A stretch of DNA of 64,000 bases from an uncultured Pseudomonadota bacterium. Lineage in GTDB: Bacteria; Pseudomonadota; Zetaproteobacteria; Mariprofundales; Mariprofundaceae. The notes beneath the pieces were generated by a model. The model saw only the letters and a program-made list of their open reading frames with translations. It was not told the DNA's origin and ran no database searches. The translations under genes and the position numbers were made by a program. Location of the stretch: NCBI GenBank assembly GCA_913055645.1, contig CAJXLC010000008.1, positions 1 to 64,000 of the forward strand, read 5' to 3'. The first letter of the stretch is position 1; each line of letters begins with the position of its first letter. Shown piece after piece: positions 55,761-64,000 of the stretch.

Positions 55761-57370
55761 GACTGCCCAGTAAAATTCGTCGTAATCTGCGCTTGTTGCG
55801 TATTGGTTATATCTTAACAAGCCATGGCATGGCAGCGATTGCAGTACGTTTACGTTTATTAAGCCCCTACGCTTGGTTGGTACAATTATTTCGCGAAGAT
55901 GCATTGCCGCATGATTTGGGAGCACAGATTCGAGAGGCGCTTGAAAAGCTTGGCCCAACCTTTATCAAATTTGGGCAAATGCTTTCCACGCGTGTTGATT
56001 TGTTGCCTTTGGAAGTCGCACTCGAATTAAAAAAACTGCAAGATGATGTGCCGCCAGCCCCCTTTGAACATGTCAAAGAGGTGATTGAGCGAACATTTAA
56101 AAAGCCCTTAACGGGTGAAGGTGGTTTGTTTGCATCCTTTGATGAACAAGCCATTGCGGCAGCATCCATTGCACAGGTTCATTTTGCAGAGTTGCATGAT
56201 GGTCGTCAGGTGGCGGTAAAGGTTAGGCGCCCGCATATTCACAAAACCATTGAAGCAGATTTAGCGATTTTACGTTTACTAGCAGCGATGTTTGATCGCT
56301 ATTTTCCTGAATATCGCCGTTTAAAAGCACCGTGTGTGGTCGAAGAATTTGCTACCAGTATTCGTGGGGAATTGAATTTGCGAGCAGAAGCTGCGCATGC
56401 GAGTCGCTTTGCCGAAAACTTCAAATCCCTTGATGGTGTCCGAGTTCCCGAAGTGTTGTGGGATTATACCCAAACAGAAGTGCTAACCAGCGAGCGTATT
56501 TCAGGTATTCCTATTGATGAGCATGATACATTGCGTGCGGCAGGGCATGACACATTAAATCTATGCGAGCGTGCCACCACATTATTTTTCCACATGGTAT
56601 TTGAGGATGGCTATTTCCATGCTGATATGCATCCGGGCAATATTTTTGTGGCTGCCAATGGTGATATTGTGCTATTGGATTTTGGTATTGTTGGACGTTT
56701 GGACGTGCGCCCACGCCGCTATTTAGCGGATATGTTGTTGGCTTTTTTGCATGGCGATTACCGTAAAGCGGCGATGGTGCATATTGAAGCAGGGTATGTG
56801 CCGCGCGACACCAATATTTCAGCCTTTGAAGATGCTTTGCGTGAAGTTGCTGTACCTATTTTTAATCGCCCATTGGGTGAAATATCGATTGCAGAACTAT
56901 TGCTGTGCATGTTTGCAGTGACAGAGCGCTTTCAAATGGAAACCCAGCCAGAGTTGCTATTGTTGCAAAAGACTATGGTGGTTATTGAAGGTGTTGCACG
57001 CGAATTGGCGGACGACATCAATATTTGGGAGCTTGCGAAACCGCTCGTGTCCAAATGGATGATGCAGCATATGGGACCAAAAGCACAACTCGAATTTATG
57101 GCAAATGATGTTAAAGATCAGTTGCATGACTGGATGGTATTGCCATCACGTATGGAGTCTGTATTCGAACACATTGAAAACACCAGTCAGACTATGAGAG
57201 ATCAAAAGCCGTCGTATATCTTGCTTGTGATGGGCGCGTTATTCAGCGCATTTGGTGGTGCCGCATTGGCTGCTTATGCGATGGACATACCTGAGGCGGC
57301 TCAATGGGGCGGGTTTGTTGGCGTTGGTTTTTTATTGGCAGGCATTGTGATGATTGTACGGGCAAGATAA
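55757..57370 (+). CDS. ubiB: UbiB family ATPase/kinase-like protein
   Basis: The 537 residues have the ABC1/ADCK signature: KFGQMLSTR (KxGQ motif), AAASIAQVHFAEL in place of a glycine-rich loop, VAVKVRRP, HADMHPGN and LLDFGIVG. Two C-terminal membrane helices (about 485-535) anchor it. It is required for ubiquinone synthesis and completes the ubiEJB operon. Confidence 0.96.
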   Translation: MRLPSKIRRNLRLLRIGYILTSHGMAAIAVRLRLLSPYAWLVQLFREDALPHDLGAQIREALEKLGPTFIKFGQMLSTRVDLLPLEVALELKKLQDDVPPAPFEHVKEVIERTFKKPLTGEGGLFASFDEQAIAAASIAQVHFAELHDGRQVAVKVRRPHIHKTIEADLAILRLLAAMFDRYFPEYRRLKAPCVVEEFATSIRGELNLRAEAAHASRFAENFKSLDGVRVPEVLWDYTQTEVLTSERISGIPIDEHDTLRAAGHDTLNLCERATTLFFHMVFEDGYFHADMHPGNIFVAANGDIVLLDFGIVGRLDVRPRRYLADMLLAFLHGDYRKAAMVHIEAGYVPRDTNISAFEDALREVAVPIFNRPLGEISIAELLLCMFAVTERFQMETQPELLLLQKTMVVIEGVARELADDINIWELAKPLVSKWMMQHMGPKAQLEFMANDVKDQLHDWMVLPSRMESVFEHIENTSQTMRDQKPSYILLVMGALFSAFGGAALAAYAMDIPEAAQWGGFVGVGFLLAGIVMIVRAR

Positions 57371-57473
57371 ATCCGAATTTATGAGCAGCAGTCTGTCTGC
57401 CTGTGATAAAGATACCGCTAACTTATAGTTAAGTTATATTTAAAGAAAAACTTAAAATAGCCGATATAAACAT

Positions 57474-57884
57474 ATGCCTTTCGTTAAACAACTACCGCTT
57501 GGAATGACTCTTCTATCACTGCTTATTTTTTGGGTATTCCCATCTGATATACAGGCAGAATCCATGAATGAATGGACAATTAATATGCAGGATGAGGCAG
57601 ATGGTTATGCACGGTGGTTAGATCACCCACCAAAGAATAGGTATCATTATGAGGAAGCTTTAGTTATGCGGAAGTTCATTTATACTTGTACCATGTTAAA
57701 GGCGTATTCCTCAAATGATTGGTGCGGGTCATCGTCACTCACTATGAGGTGGCTTGGATATGCTGGAAAACATGGCTTTGACCCAGAAATAAGAGGTTAT
57801 AAACAAACAACCGTTGGTAATTTTCGCTTTCCCAAAAAGATTCTCAAAGAAATTAGTAAATCACTCAGTAAAAAGAAACGTTAG
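57474..57884 (+). CDS. Unknown secreted protein, 136 residues
   Basis: I do not recognise a family. An N-terminal signal peptide ends near DIQAES. The mature part is small and charged with two cysteines (TCTMLKAYSSNDWCGSSS) that could form a disulfide, and a basic tail ([10 protein letters not shown]). Its stop region overlaps the convergent ilvH end by 4 nt. Confidence 0.6.
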   Translation: MPFVKQLPLGMTLLSLLIFWVFPSDIQAESMNEWTINMQDEADGYARWLDHPPKNRYHYEEALVMRKFIYTCTMLKAYSSNDWCGSSSLTMRWLGYAGKHGFDPEIRGYKQTTVGNFRFPKKILKEISKSLSKKKR

Positions 57885-58366
57885 CTGATTGTAAAACCTT
57901 TGGCACCACGGCGCATGCCAACAGGACCAGTGCGCGTGATTTCGATAATGCCAAATTCACTAATTTTACCGAGAAAGTCATTCAATTTATCGGCAGAACC
58001 CGTTAATTCAATGATACGGTATTCATCCGAATCAGCATCAACCAGTTTCGCACGAAACTCCTCAATCAATGCATCCACTCCTGAAGATGCATGCGTTTTT
58101 ACAAGTAACATTTCACGCTCAAGATGTACCATATGTGAAATATCTTCTGTTTTGATGACAGGGATCAATTTATTAAGTTGTTTCTTAATTTGCTCAATAA
58201 TATTTTCATCACCACGGGTTACCAAGGTCATGCGGCTCATTGTTTCATCCAATGTTGGAGCCACGCTTAAGCTTTCAATATTATAGCCACGTGCGGAAAA
58301 TAGCCCCGCAACACGTGTTAATACGCCAAATTCATTCTCAACCAGTACGGTGATTGTATGTTTCAT
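57881..58366 (-). CDS. ilvH: Acetolactate synthase small (regulatory) subunit
   Basis: This 161-residue protein has an N-terminal ACT domain ([30 protein letters not shown]) that binds branched-chain amino acids for feedback inhibition, and a C-terminal half ([15 protein letters not shown]). It overlaps the large-subunit gene by ATGA. Confidence 0.96.
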   Translation of the reverse strand: MKHTITVLVENEFGVLTRVAGLFSARGYNIESLSVAPTLDETMSRMTLVTRGDENIIEQIKKQLNKLIPVIKTEDISHMVHLEREMLLVKTHASSGVDALIEEFRAKLVDADSDEYRIIELTGSADKLNDFLGKISEFGIIEITRTGPVGMRRGAKGFTIS

Positions 58367-60066
58367 GATAACACCATCTCATTCAATGCCGCACCAGCTG
58401 GCACCATTGGAAATACGTTTTCTTCTCTTGCCACTGCAATATCAACAAATACGAAACGATCTTTTACAGCAAAAGCTTGCTCAAGCCCTGCATCAAGTTC
58501 TGCAACCGTATCAATACGAATACCCACGCCGCCATAGGCTTCTGCAAGTTTTACAAAATCAGGCAATGAATCAAAATAGGAGTGTGAGAAGCGTGATTCG
58601 TGGAACATTTCCTGCCATTGGCGAACCATGCCCATGTAAGCATTGTTGAGCAGAATCACAACAATCGGTTGTTGATATTGAAACACTGTTGCCAATTCTT
58701 GAATGCACATTTGAATCGAGGCATCGCCTGTAAACACCACAACTTGCTCATCAGGTTTTGCCATTTGCGCACCAATCGCAGCGGGTAAACCGTAACCCAT
58801 GGTTCCTAAGCCTCCAGATGTTAGCCATTGATGGGGTCTTTTTAAGCCGTAATGTTGTGCTGCCCACATTTGATGCTGTCCAACATCGGTAGTCACAATG
58901 GCATCGCCATTGGTGATGTCATGCACCTTACGAATCACTGCTTGTGGTTTGATGGCTTCATCTTCTTTTTGCTCAAAACCCAAACAATCTTTTGCACGCC
59001 ACGCATCAATTTGCTGCCACCATAATTTTAAGGCTTCGCTATCGGATGATTTATTCTGATGTGCCAATTCATCCAATAATTGCTGTAATACAATGCCAAC
59101 ATCACCAACAATGGGTAAATCAGCATGGACATTTTTGGATATAGATGTTGGGTCGACATCAATATGAATAATTTTTGCATCAGGTGCGAAAGCATCCAGA
59201 CGACCGGTTACCCTATCATCAAAACGCGCGCCAACAGAAATTAATAAATCACAATGTGAAACTGCCATGTTGGCTTCGTATGTGCCGTGCATACCAAGCA
59301 TGCCGACAAAATGTCTGTCATCAAAAGGGATGCCACCCAAACCCATCAAGGTATTGGTGACAGGCATATTTAATTGCTGACTTAACTCTAGTAACAATGC
59401 AGCAGAACCTTGGGCATTCATCACGCCACCACCTGAATATAACATCGGGCGCTTGGCTGTGACCATGGCTTTGATGGCTTTTTTGATTTGTCCAGGGTGC
59501 CCTGCTGTTTTGGGCTGATAAGAGCGCATATCCACACGCTCTGGCCATTCAAATTCACAGACCGCAAAACCAATATCTTTGGGAATATCGACCACCACAG
59601 AACCTGGGCGACCTGTTGTGGCAATATGAAATGCTTGGCGGATAATTAATGCCAAATCTTCGACATGTTTTACCAAGAAATTATGTTTTGTTGCCGAGCG
59701 TGTGATGCCGACAATATCGGCTTCTTGAAAGGCATCGCTGCCAATCAATGCGGACGGAACTTGCCCTGTAAAACATACATTAGGGATAGAATCAGCATTG
59801 GAGTCTGCCAAGCCTGTAATAGCGTTGGTTGCACCTGGTCCGGAAGTTACCAAAGAAACACCACAACGACCTGAAACTCGAGCATAACCATTGGCAGCAT
59901 GAAGTGCTGCTTGCTCATGGCGTACTAGGATATGTTTAAAATGATTTTGTTTAAAAATCGCATCATAAATGGGCAGCACGGCTCCGCCAGGATAACCAAA
60001 AATAGTCTCCACGCCCTCTCGTCTTAGGCATTCCACAAAGATTTCAGCACCAGTCAGTTTCATCAT
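58363..60066 (-). CDS. ilvB: Acetolactate synthase large subunit
   Basis: This thiamine-diphosphate enzyme makes acetolactate or acetohydroxybutyrate for Val/Leu/Ile. Visible motifs are [14 protein letters not shown], the catalytic Glu in [15 protein letters not shown], and the ThDP-binding [14 protein letters not shown]...[12 protein letters not shown]. Length 567. AAGG precedes the ATG pair. ilvC is not in the window. Confidence 0.96.
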   Translation of the reverse strand: MMKLTGAEIFVECLRREGVETIFGYPGGAVLPIYDAIFKQNHFKHILVRHEQAALHAANGYARVSGRCGVSLVTSGPGATNAITGLADSNADSIPNVCFTGQVPSALIGSDAFQEADIVGITRSATKHNFLVKHVEDLALIIRQAFHIATTGRPGSVVVDIPKDIGFAVCEFEWPERVDMRSYQPKTAGHPGQIKKAIKAMVTAKRPMLYSGGGVMNAQGSAALLLELSQQLNMPVTNTLMGLGGIPFDDRHFVGMLGMHGTYEANMAVSHCDLLISVGARFDDRVTGRLDAFAPDAKIIHIDVDPTSISKNVHADLPIVGDVGIVLQQLLDELAHQNKSSDSEALKLWWQQIDAWRAKDCLGFEQKEDEAIKPQAVIRKVHDITNGDAIVTTDVGQHQMWAAQHYGLKRPHQWLTSGGLGTMGYGLPAAIGAQMAKPDEQVVVFTGDASIQMCIQELATVFQYQQPIVVILLNNAYMGMVRQWQEMFHESRFSHSYFDSLPDFVKLAEAYGGVGIRIDTVAELDAGLEQAFAVKDRFVFVDIAVAREENVFPMVPAGAALNEMVLS

Positions 60067-60072
60067 TCTGCC

Positions 60073-60261
60073 TTATAAATATGAATGGATTTGGCGTTTG
60101 TTTGCCCGTAAAAAAAGGTAATCAGACAGCCAGAAAAGGTATGCGAGCATAGGATTTGTACGGAATAAGTCAAGAATATCAACAAAATATAAATGACCCT
60201 TTGCAGGATAGTTGGCAATGGCTAGCTTAGCTGCAAAATAGATATTGAAGTCTTCCTGCAT
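60073..60261 (-). CDS. Possible 62-residue ORF ahead of ilvB
   Basis: The frame ends 6 nt before ilvB on the same strand and encodes a hydrophobic, Leu/Tyr/Phe-rich peptide ([20 protein letters not shown] near its end). No family or clear ribosome-binding site is visible. It could be a leader of the ilv operon or a chance frame in the dapD-ilvB promoter region. Confidence 0.3.
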   Translation of the reverse strand: MQEDFNIYFAAKLAIANYPAKGHLYFVDILDLFRTNPMLAYLFWLSDYLFLRANKRQIHSYL

Positions 60262-60323
60262 TAGGCGTTGAATGGTGTTGTGGCTTGGATGCAGACTTCA
60301 TGGACATCCAGAAAGAGGTTTAT

Positions 60324-61145
60324 ATGAATCATTTACAAGAAGTTATCGAACAAGCTTGGGATACCCGTAGCGATTGGGATATGCACAATGTTGAGCCGGA
60401 AATGCGTGAAGCAGTCATCCGCGCCATTGACCTATTGGATAACGGCGGTATTCGGGTCGCTGAAAAAGGTGAAGATGGTGTTTGGAAGACCAATGAGTGG
60501 CTAAAGAAAGCCGTGTTATTGTTCTTTAAACTGCACGATAACGAAGTGATTCATGGCGGCGATACGGTTTATTATGATAAAGTGCCACAGAAGTTTGCCA
60601 ATTGGGGTGAAGATATGTTCCGCAAAGGTGGCATGCGTGTTGTTCCCCCTGCAACTGTTCGTAAAGGCTCTTATATTGCGCCGAAAGTGGTATTGATGCC
60701 GTCCTATGTGAATATTGGTGCATATGTGGATGAAGGAACCATGGTGGATACATGGTCAACGGTGGGTTCATGTGCGCAAATTGGTAAGAATGTACATTTA
60801 TCAGGCGGTGTAGGCATTGGCGGTGTGTTGGAGCCATTGCAAGCCACACCAACCATTATTGAAGATAATTGTTTTATCGGCGCACGCTCTGAAATCGTTG
60901 AAGGTGTGATTGTGCGCGAGGGATCAGTGATTTCTATGGGTGTATATATTGGTAAATCAACCCGCATTATTGACCGTGCAACAGGCAAAGTATCTTATGG
61001 TGAAATTCCACCCTATTCGGTGGTTGTTTCAGGCTCTATGCCAGGCGCGTCAGGTGGTCCGAACTTGTATTGTGCAGTGATTGTAAAAACAGTGGACGAA
61101 AAAACACGTTCTAAAACAGGCATTACTGAGCTTCTTCGCGAGTAA
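60324..61145 (+). CDS. dapD: Tetrahydrodipicolinate N-succinyltransferase
   Basis: It catalyses a step of lysine/diaminopimelate synthesis. The left-handed beta-helix with hexapeptide repeats and [36 protein letters not shown] are characteristic. ATG 60324 behind AGAGG gives 273 residues, close to the normal length; the frame opens further upstream at 60285. Confidence 0.96.
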   Translation: MNHLQEVIEQAWDTRSDWDMHNVEPEMREAVIRAIDLLDNGGIRVAEKGEDGVWKTNEWLKKAVLLFFKLHDNEVIHGGDTVYYDKVPQKFANWGEDMFRKGGMRVVPPATVRKGSYIAPKVVLMPSYVNIGAYVDEGTMVDTWSTVGSCAQIGKNVHLSGGVGIGGVLEPLQATPTIIEDNCFIGARSEIVEGVIVREGSVISMGVYIGKSTRIIDRATGKVSYGEIPPYSVVVSGSMPGASGGPNLYCAVIVKTVDEKTRSKTGITELLRE

Positions 61146-61180
61146 GCATTGCTTAAAAAGTTAGTGGAGGGGGGCTTATT

Positions 61181-61202
61181 CTTTCTTGCTTTCCCAAGAA
61201 AG
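61181..61202. terminator. Hairpin after dapD
   Basis: CTTTCTTG (61181-61188) and CAAGAAAG (61195-61202) form an 8-bp stem with a six-base loop, 36 nt after dapD, followed by an A-rich stretch. It may terminate dapD or the convergent rdgB transcript. Confidence 0.5.
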
Positions 61203-61249
61203 GAACAAAAAAGGGAGCCCTGATTATCTGCTTATTTCCTTCACTTACA

Positions 61250-61293
61250 GCAAACAAAAGGGCGCGTATTACTGCGCTCTCCCTTTTGCTTGC
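61250..61293. terminator. Long stem-loop between convergent dapD and rdgB
   Basis: GCAAACAAAAGGGCGCG (61250-61266) pairs with GCGC and CCCTTTTGCTTGC (61274-61293). The position between converging genes suggests a bidirectional terminator. Confidence 0.6.
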
Positions 61294-61342
61294 TGAGGTT
61301 ACGGCACAGCTAGGACAGGGGGGGCTTGTGGCTCTTTAGAGA

Positions 61343-61927
61343 TTATTTAGAAAGCTTTTCTGCCAATATTCGTAATGCCCGCCCACGATGAGAGACGGAG
61401 GCTTTTTCTTCAGGTGTTGAAGATGCAAATGCCTTGTCCAGTTCAGGGCAAAAAAATAATGGATCATAACCAAAACCAGAATCTCCCACTGGTTTTTTCA
61501 GTATTTCTCCATCAACTTGAGCTTCACAGCTTAGATCTGTCGAGCTATCAGGGTATGCCAAGTGCAAAGCACAGATGAAATGGGCGCTGTGATTGTCTTT
61601 ACCGTTCAAGAGCTCCAGCAATTTGGCATTATTCTCGCTATCTGTAGCAGTCTCTCCTGCGAAACGTGCCGAATAAATGCCTGGCGCACCGTTTAAAACA
61701 TCGACACATAAACCTGAATCATCGGCGAGTGCAGGCAGGTCATTCGCCTTAGCAAAGGCTTCGGCCTTTTTGCGAGCATTGCCCGCAAAGCAATCGGCAT
61801 CTTCTTCGACATGCACAAAAGCAGTGGCATTGGCAGGGACAATTTCAATGCCTAAATCACCAAGGATTTCTGCAATTTCTTGGCGTTTTTTAGCATTATT
61901 GCTGGCAATGATAAGCTTGTTCAACAT
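61343..61927 (-). CDS. rdgB: dITP/XTP pyrophosphatase (RdgB/HAM1)
   Basis: It removes non-canonical purine triphosphates. The motifs are IIASNNAKKRQEI at the N-terminus, ALADDSGLCVDVLNGAPGIYSARFAG, and GFGYDPLFFCPE. The 194-residue length is normal. The start codon abuts a MITE insertion: its 8-bp target duplication spans the first codons, and there is no ribosome-binding site immediately upstream. Confidence 0.95.
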   Translation of the reverse strand: MLNKLIIASNNAKKRQEIAEILGDLGIEIVPANATAFVHVEEDADCFAGNARKKAEAFAKANDLPALADDSGLCVDVLNGAPGIYSARFAGETATDSENNAKLLELLNGKDNHSAHFICALHLAYPDSSTDLSCEAQVDGEILKKPVGDSGFGYDPLFFCPELDKAFASSTPEEKASVSHRGRALRILAEKLSK

Positions 61928-62056
61928 GAACTATTCAGCTCACCACTAATTTGCCCAAATTCTGCGTTGAAAAATGCTCACGTACAGAAAGTAAGCTGCG
62001 CTTTTTCGCCTTGATGTTGAATAAATCAGTGGCAATCTGAATAGTTACGTTCAACA
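61919..62056. mobile_element. MITE-like element inserted at the rdgB start codon
   Basis: The unit at 61927-62048 has ends TGAACTATTCAG and CTGAATAGTTAC. GTTCAACA is duplicated at 61919-61926 and 62049-62056, and the following T extends the match to nine. On the minus strand both copies read ATGTTGAAC, the start of rdgB. The outer copy keeps the probable original ribosome-binding site (GGGAAG). Confidence 0.85.
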
Positions 62057-62057
62057 T
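61935..62057 (-). CDS. 40-codon ORF created by the MITE upstream of rdgB
   Basis: From the displaced ATG (62057) the frame runs through the MITE for 40 codons and stops at TGA 61935-61937, 7 nt before the rdgB ATG. GGGAAG lies 7 nt upstream of the displaced ATG. It may act as a coupling ORF for rdgB; the peptide itself probably has no function. Confidence 0.45.
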   Translation of the reverse strand: MLNVTIQIATDLFNIKAKKRSLLSVREHFSTQNLGKLVVS

Positions 62058-62071
62058 TGAATAGCTTCCCG

Positions 62072-62776
62072 TTAATTGTTTTCTAACCAAGCTTTTAATT
62101 GCGTTGGGTTTCCTGAAAATCTACGACCATCGCCTGCAATAATGGTTGGCGTGCCATTAATACCAAGCTTTCTAGCCAATGCGATATTCGCGTCTATAGG
62201 GGTCTTACATGTGCCTTTTGGTAGAGATTTCCCTTTTAGCATGACATCAAGCATGGCTTCATGCTGATTTTTAGCGCACCAAATGGATTCGCTCTTTGTA
62301 CGTGCATTGGGGTGAATGCTCTCTAGAGGAAATAAAAATGAATAAAATTTGATGCCTGTTGCTCCTTTGAGAGAAACTTCAAGCTTTTTGCAGTAAGGGC
62401 ATTCTGGGTCTGTGAAAATCGCTACGGGTAAACCGTTGGGGTCTCCTGATACAATAGCTTGATTTAATGGTAGAGATGACCAGTCAATTTTGTTAATTTC
62501 TTGTAAGCGTTGAGCGGTTAAATCTTTTCGTTGCGCCGTATCAAAAATATGACCACTGGCGATTAAATGTTTGCCTGTACGGTCGGAATAAAAAATTTGC
62601 CCGCCTACTTTTAATTCATAAAGCCCAGCGATAGGGGATGGCTGAATAGCATCAATAGGCAATGAAGGAATATTTTCTCGAATTTGCTTGGTAATCGCTG
62701 GTGCAACATTAACGCTATCAGCCGCCCAAGCAGTGCCATTTATTAAACCTATCAATAATATGATTGCAAAACGCAT
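62072..62776 (-). CDS. dsbC: DsbC-like periplasmic disulfide isomerase
   Basis: This 234-residue exported protein has a signal peptide ending at WAAD, an N-terminal dimerisation domain, and a thioredoxin fold with active-site CPYC at residues 126-129 and the cis-Pro loop GTPTIIAGDG. A second cysteine pair (WCAKN and GTCKTP) is also typical. It isomerises wrong disulfides in exported proteins. Confidence 0.93.
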   Translation of the reverse strand: MRFAIILLIGLINGTAWAADSVNVAPAITKQIRENIPSLPIDAIQPSPIAGLYELKVGGQIFYSDRTGKHLIASGHIFDTAQRKDLTAQRLQEINKIDWSSLPLNQAIVSGDPNGLPVAIFTDPECPYCKKLEVSLKGATGIKFYSFLFPLESIHPNARTKSESIWCAKNQHEAMLDVMLKGKSLPKGTCKTPIDANIALARKLGINGTPTIIAGDGRRFSGNPTQLKAWLENN

Positions 62777-62838
62777 AACGAACTCCTTGAATAACTTCCA
62801 TCCCGCAGCATGTCGGTAGTCTGCTTAAGCTTCAAGCA

Positions 62839-63357
62839 TCAATTGTCCTCAATATGGGTAATTTTTGCGAGAGACGTGTTTTTTTCGAGATGTTCGGATG
62901 AAAACAATGCTAGAAGTTGATTAGTCCATGATTTTTGTTGCCAATTTTGCATGCCGAGGCGGCCTCCAATAACCTTGCCATGTGCATCAATCAGAATTGT
63001 AGTGGGTAAGCCGCGCACGCCCATGTGCCCTGCTTGCGAGCTGTCGGACAATAAAGCTGGTAAATTGATATGATGTTGCTGCAAAAATACTTGTGCTGTT
63101 TCCAAGTCGTTATCTAAAGATACGGGCAATACCTTTACTTCCGGGTGTTCTTTTAGCCACGCCGACATTTCAGGCATTTCAGCTACACATGGGGGGCACC
63201 AAGATGCCCAAAAATGAACGACAATTGGCTGATTGTTATAGGCTTCAGAAAGGTTATATACCTGACCTTTATCATCCATCCATTTAAAGTCTGCGGCTTG
63301 TGCAGAGACCCCAATAAATATTGAAATTAAAACACCTAGCCATATTTTTTTAATCAT
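62839..63357 (-). CDS. TlpA/ResA-like thiol-disulfide oxidoreductase
   Basis: The product is 172 residues with a signal peptide (MIKKIWLGVLISIFIGVSAQAAD) and a thioredoxin-like domain with WASWCPPC (Cys54 and Cys57) and cis-Pro in RGLPTTILID. GGAG lies 9 nt before the start at 63357; the frame extends upstream. It is likely periplasmic and acts as a reductant for DsbC, cytochrome maturation or sulfur chemistry. Confidence 0.9.
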   Translation of the reverse strand: MIKKIWLGVLISIFIGVSAQAADFKWMDDKGQVYNLSEAYNNQPIVVHFWASWCPPCVAEMPEMSAWLKEHPEVKVLPVSLDNDLETAQVFLQQHHINLPALLSDSSQAGHMGVRGLPTTILIDAHGKVIGGRLGMQNWQQKSWTNQLLALFSSEHLEKNTSLAKITHIEDN

Positions 63358-63650
63358 ACAATTGAACTCCATTTGAACTACTATGATGCTAGTGGTCGCA
63401 GAAAAATTAAAACCTTGCATGTAAGTATTTGGTTGTATGTTCATGATGTATACATGTGAATATATCATATAAACAACTCAAATAACGTATGCTAGGGTAG
63501 CCCAATGTCAACCTAAATTGATAACAGGTAGAAGACAAGGACGGAAATTCTATGAAAGCTGTGCGAGTTCAAATCAGTAAGTTTGCCCCCTATTAGAGTT
63601 GCTGCACGTATCGGACAAGGCTAAGGGTGGCGAAGCTTTCGGGAGGCTGC

Positions 63651-64000
63651 ATGCTGAAAATACTTGGTAAATTTATTGAGCGTAAACAGCATTGGTTTGG
63701 TTATCCACTCATTGTGTTAATGTCCTTTGGCGCTTTTGTTGTAAGCATTTATCCACCAAGCTTATTTGAGCAAATTGAATACAAAATGCTGGATCAGCAT
63801 TTCCTGTCTCGTGGGGCACTACCCGCGAATCAACATATTGTTATTCTAGCGGTAGATGATGCATCGCTGGCAGAAGTTGGTCGTTGGCCATGGTCGCGTA
63901 ATAAGATTGCGATGCTTATTGAACGAGTCATGGGTGAATATGGTGCTGCCACCATGGGTTTAGATATTGTGTTTTCGGAAGTGCAAGAAAATCCGTTGAA
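63651..64000 (+). CDS. CHASE2-domain protein, 5' part
   Basis: The window ends inside this gene. An N-terminal membrane helix (about 17-36) is followed by the start of a periplasmic CHASE2 sensor domain (HIVILAVDDASLAEVGRWPWSR and MGLDIVFSE). GGGAGG (63641-63646) precedes ATG 63651. CHASE2 proteins usually end in an adenylate/diguanylate cyclase, kinase or similar output, which is outside the window. Confidence 0.85.
   Translation, partial: MLKILGKFIERKQHWFGYPLIVLMSFGAFVVSIYPPSLFEQIEYKMLDQHFLSRGALPANQHIVILAVDDASLAEVGRWPWSRNKIAMLIERVMGEYGAATMGLDIVFSEVQENPL

Noticed and set aside
63552-63596. 14-codon frame before the CHASE2 gene
   Set aside because: Too short to support as a gene and without recognisable sequence. 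A leader role is possible but unsupported.

Overview
The window reads as chromosomal DNA of a Gram-negative, AT-leaning proteobacterium. The evidence is an F-type ATP synthase operon with an AtpI-like gene, a ubiquinone set (ubiE-ubiJ-ubiB), TolC/MFP/RND envelope proteins, type IV pilus genes and periplasmic DsbC and TlpA-like proteins. Sulfide:quinone oxidoreductase, a persulfide dioxygenase, three rhodaneses, TusA and a DsrE protein, together with a B12-dependent ribonucleotide reductase, suggest a chemolithotroph that meets sulfide. A Zetaproteobacterium or a sulfur-adapted gammaproteobacterium would fit, but I cannot fix the taxon from sequence alone.

Layout. 1-401 holds repeats. 402-6.7 kb: tex, an exonuclease, metK, an SAH riboswitch, ahcY and a small secreted protein. 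6.7-7.9 kb (minus): pilP-nth. 8.06-9.09 kb: tsaD. 9.1-16.2 kb: complete atpIBEFHAGDC with a terminator. 16.35-19.6 kb: glmU-glmS. 19.6-34.5 kb: a sulfane-sulfur island. It has an ArsR-type regulator with the persulfide-sensor cysteine pair, TolC-MFP-RND pump, DUF2892 proteins, three rhodaneses, persulfide dioxygenase, TauE exporter, Crp/Fnr regulator, SQR, an AhpD-like protein, two unknown membrane proteins, a soluble chemoreceptor behind a sigma-54 promoter, and tusA-dsrE. 34.8-42.9 kb: aroE, pilB-pilC-pilS-pilR-pilD, coaE. 42.9-49.8 kb: serine/alanine-glyoxylate aminotransferase, folD and the glycine cleavage genes gcvT-gcvH-gcvPA-gcvPB. 49.9-50.9 kb: a DUF4145-like gene between 29-bp inverted repeats. 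50.9-53.9 kb (minus): nrdJa-orf76-nrdJb with upstream NrdR boxes. 54.3-57.4 kb: ubiE-ubiJ-ubiB. 57.5-61.1 kb: small secreted protein, ilvBH (minus), dapD. 61.3-63.4 kb (minus): rdgB, dsbC, tlpA-like. 63.65 kb to the end: start of a CHASE2 protein.

How the genes work together. In the island, SQR would oxidise sulfide to sulfane sulfur. Rhodaneses, TusA and DsrE would carry it, the persulfide dioxygenase would oxidise it to sulfite, and TauE would export sulfite. The ArsR-type and Crp/Fnr regulators are positioned to control this. metK/riboswitch/ahcY form an S-adenosylmethionine cycle, and aminotransferase/folD/gcv form a glycine-one-carbon module.

The most notable non-genic signal is a family of roughly 120-bp palindromic elements. 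At least four copies are flanked by exact 8-bp direct repeats, so they behave like miniature transposable elements (MITEs). One copy has inserted exactly at the rdgB start codon, duplicating that codon and separating it from its ribosome-binding site.
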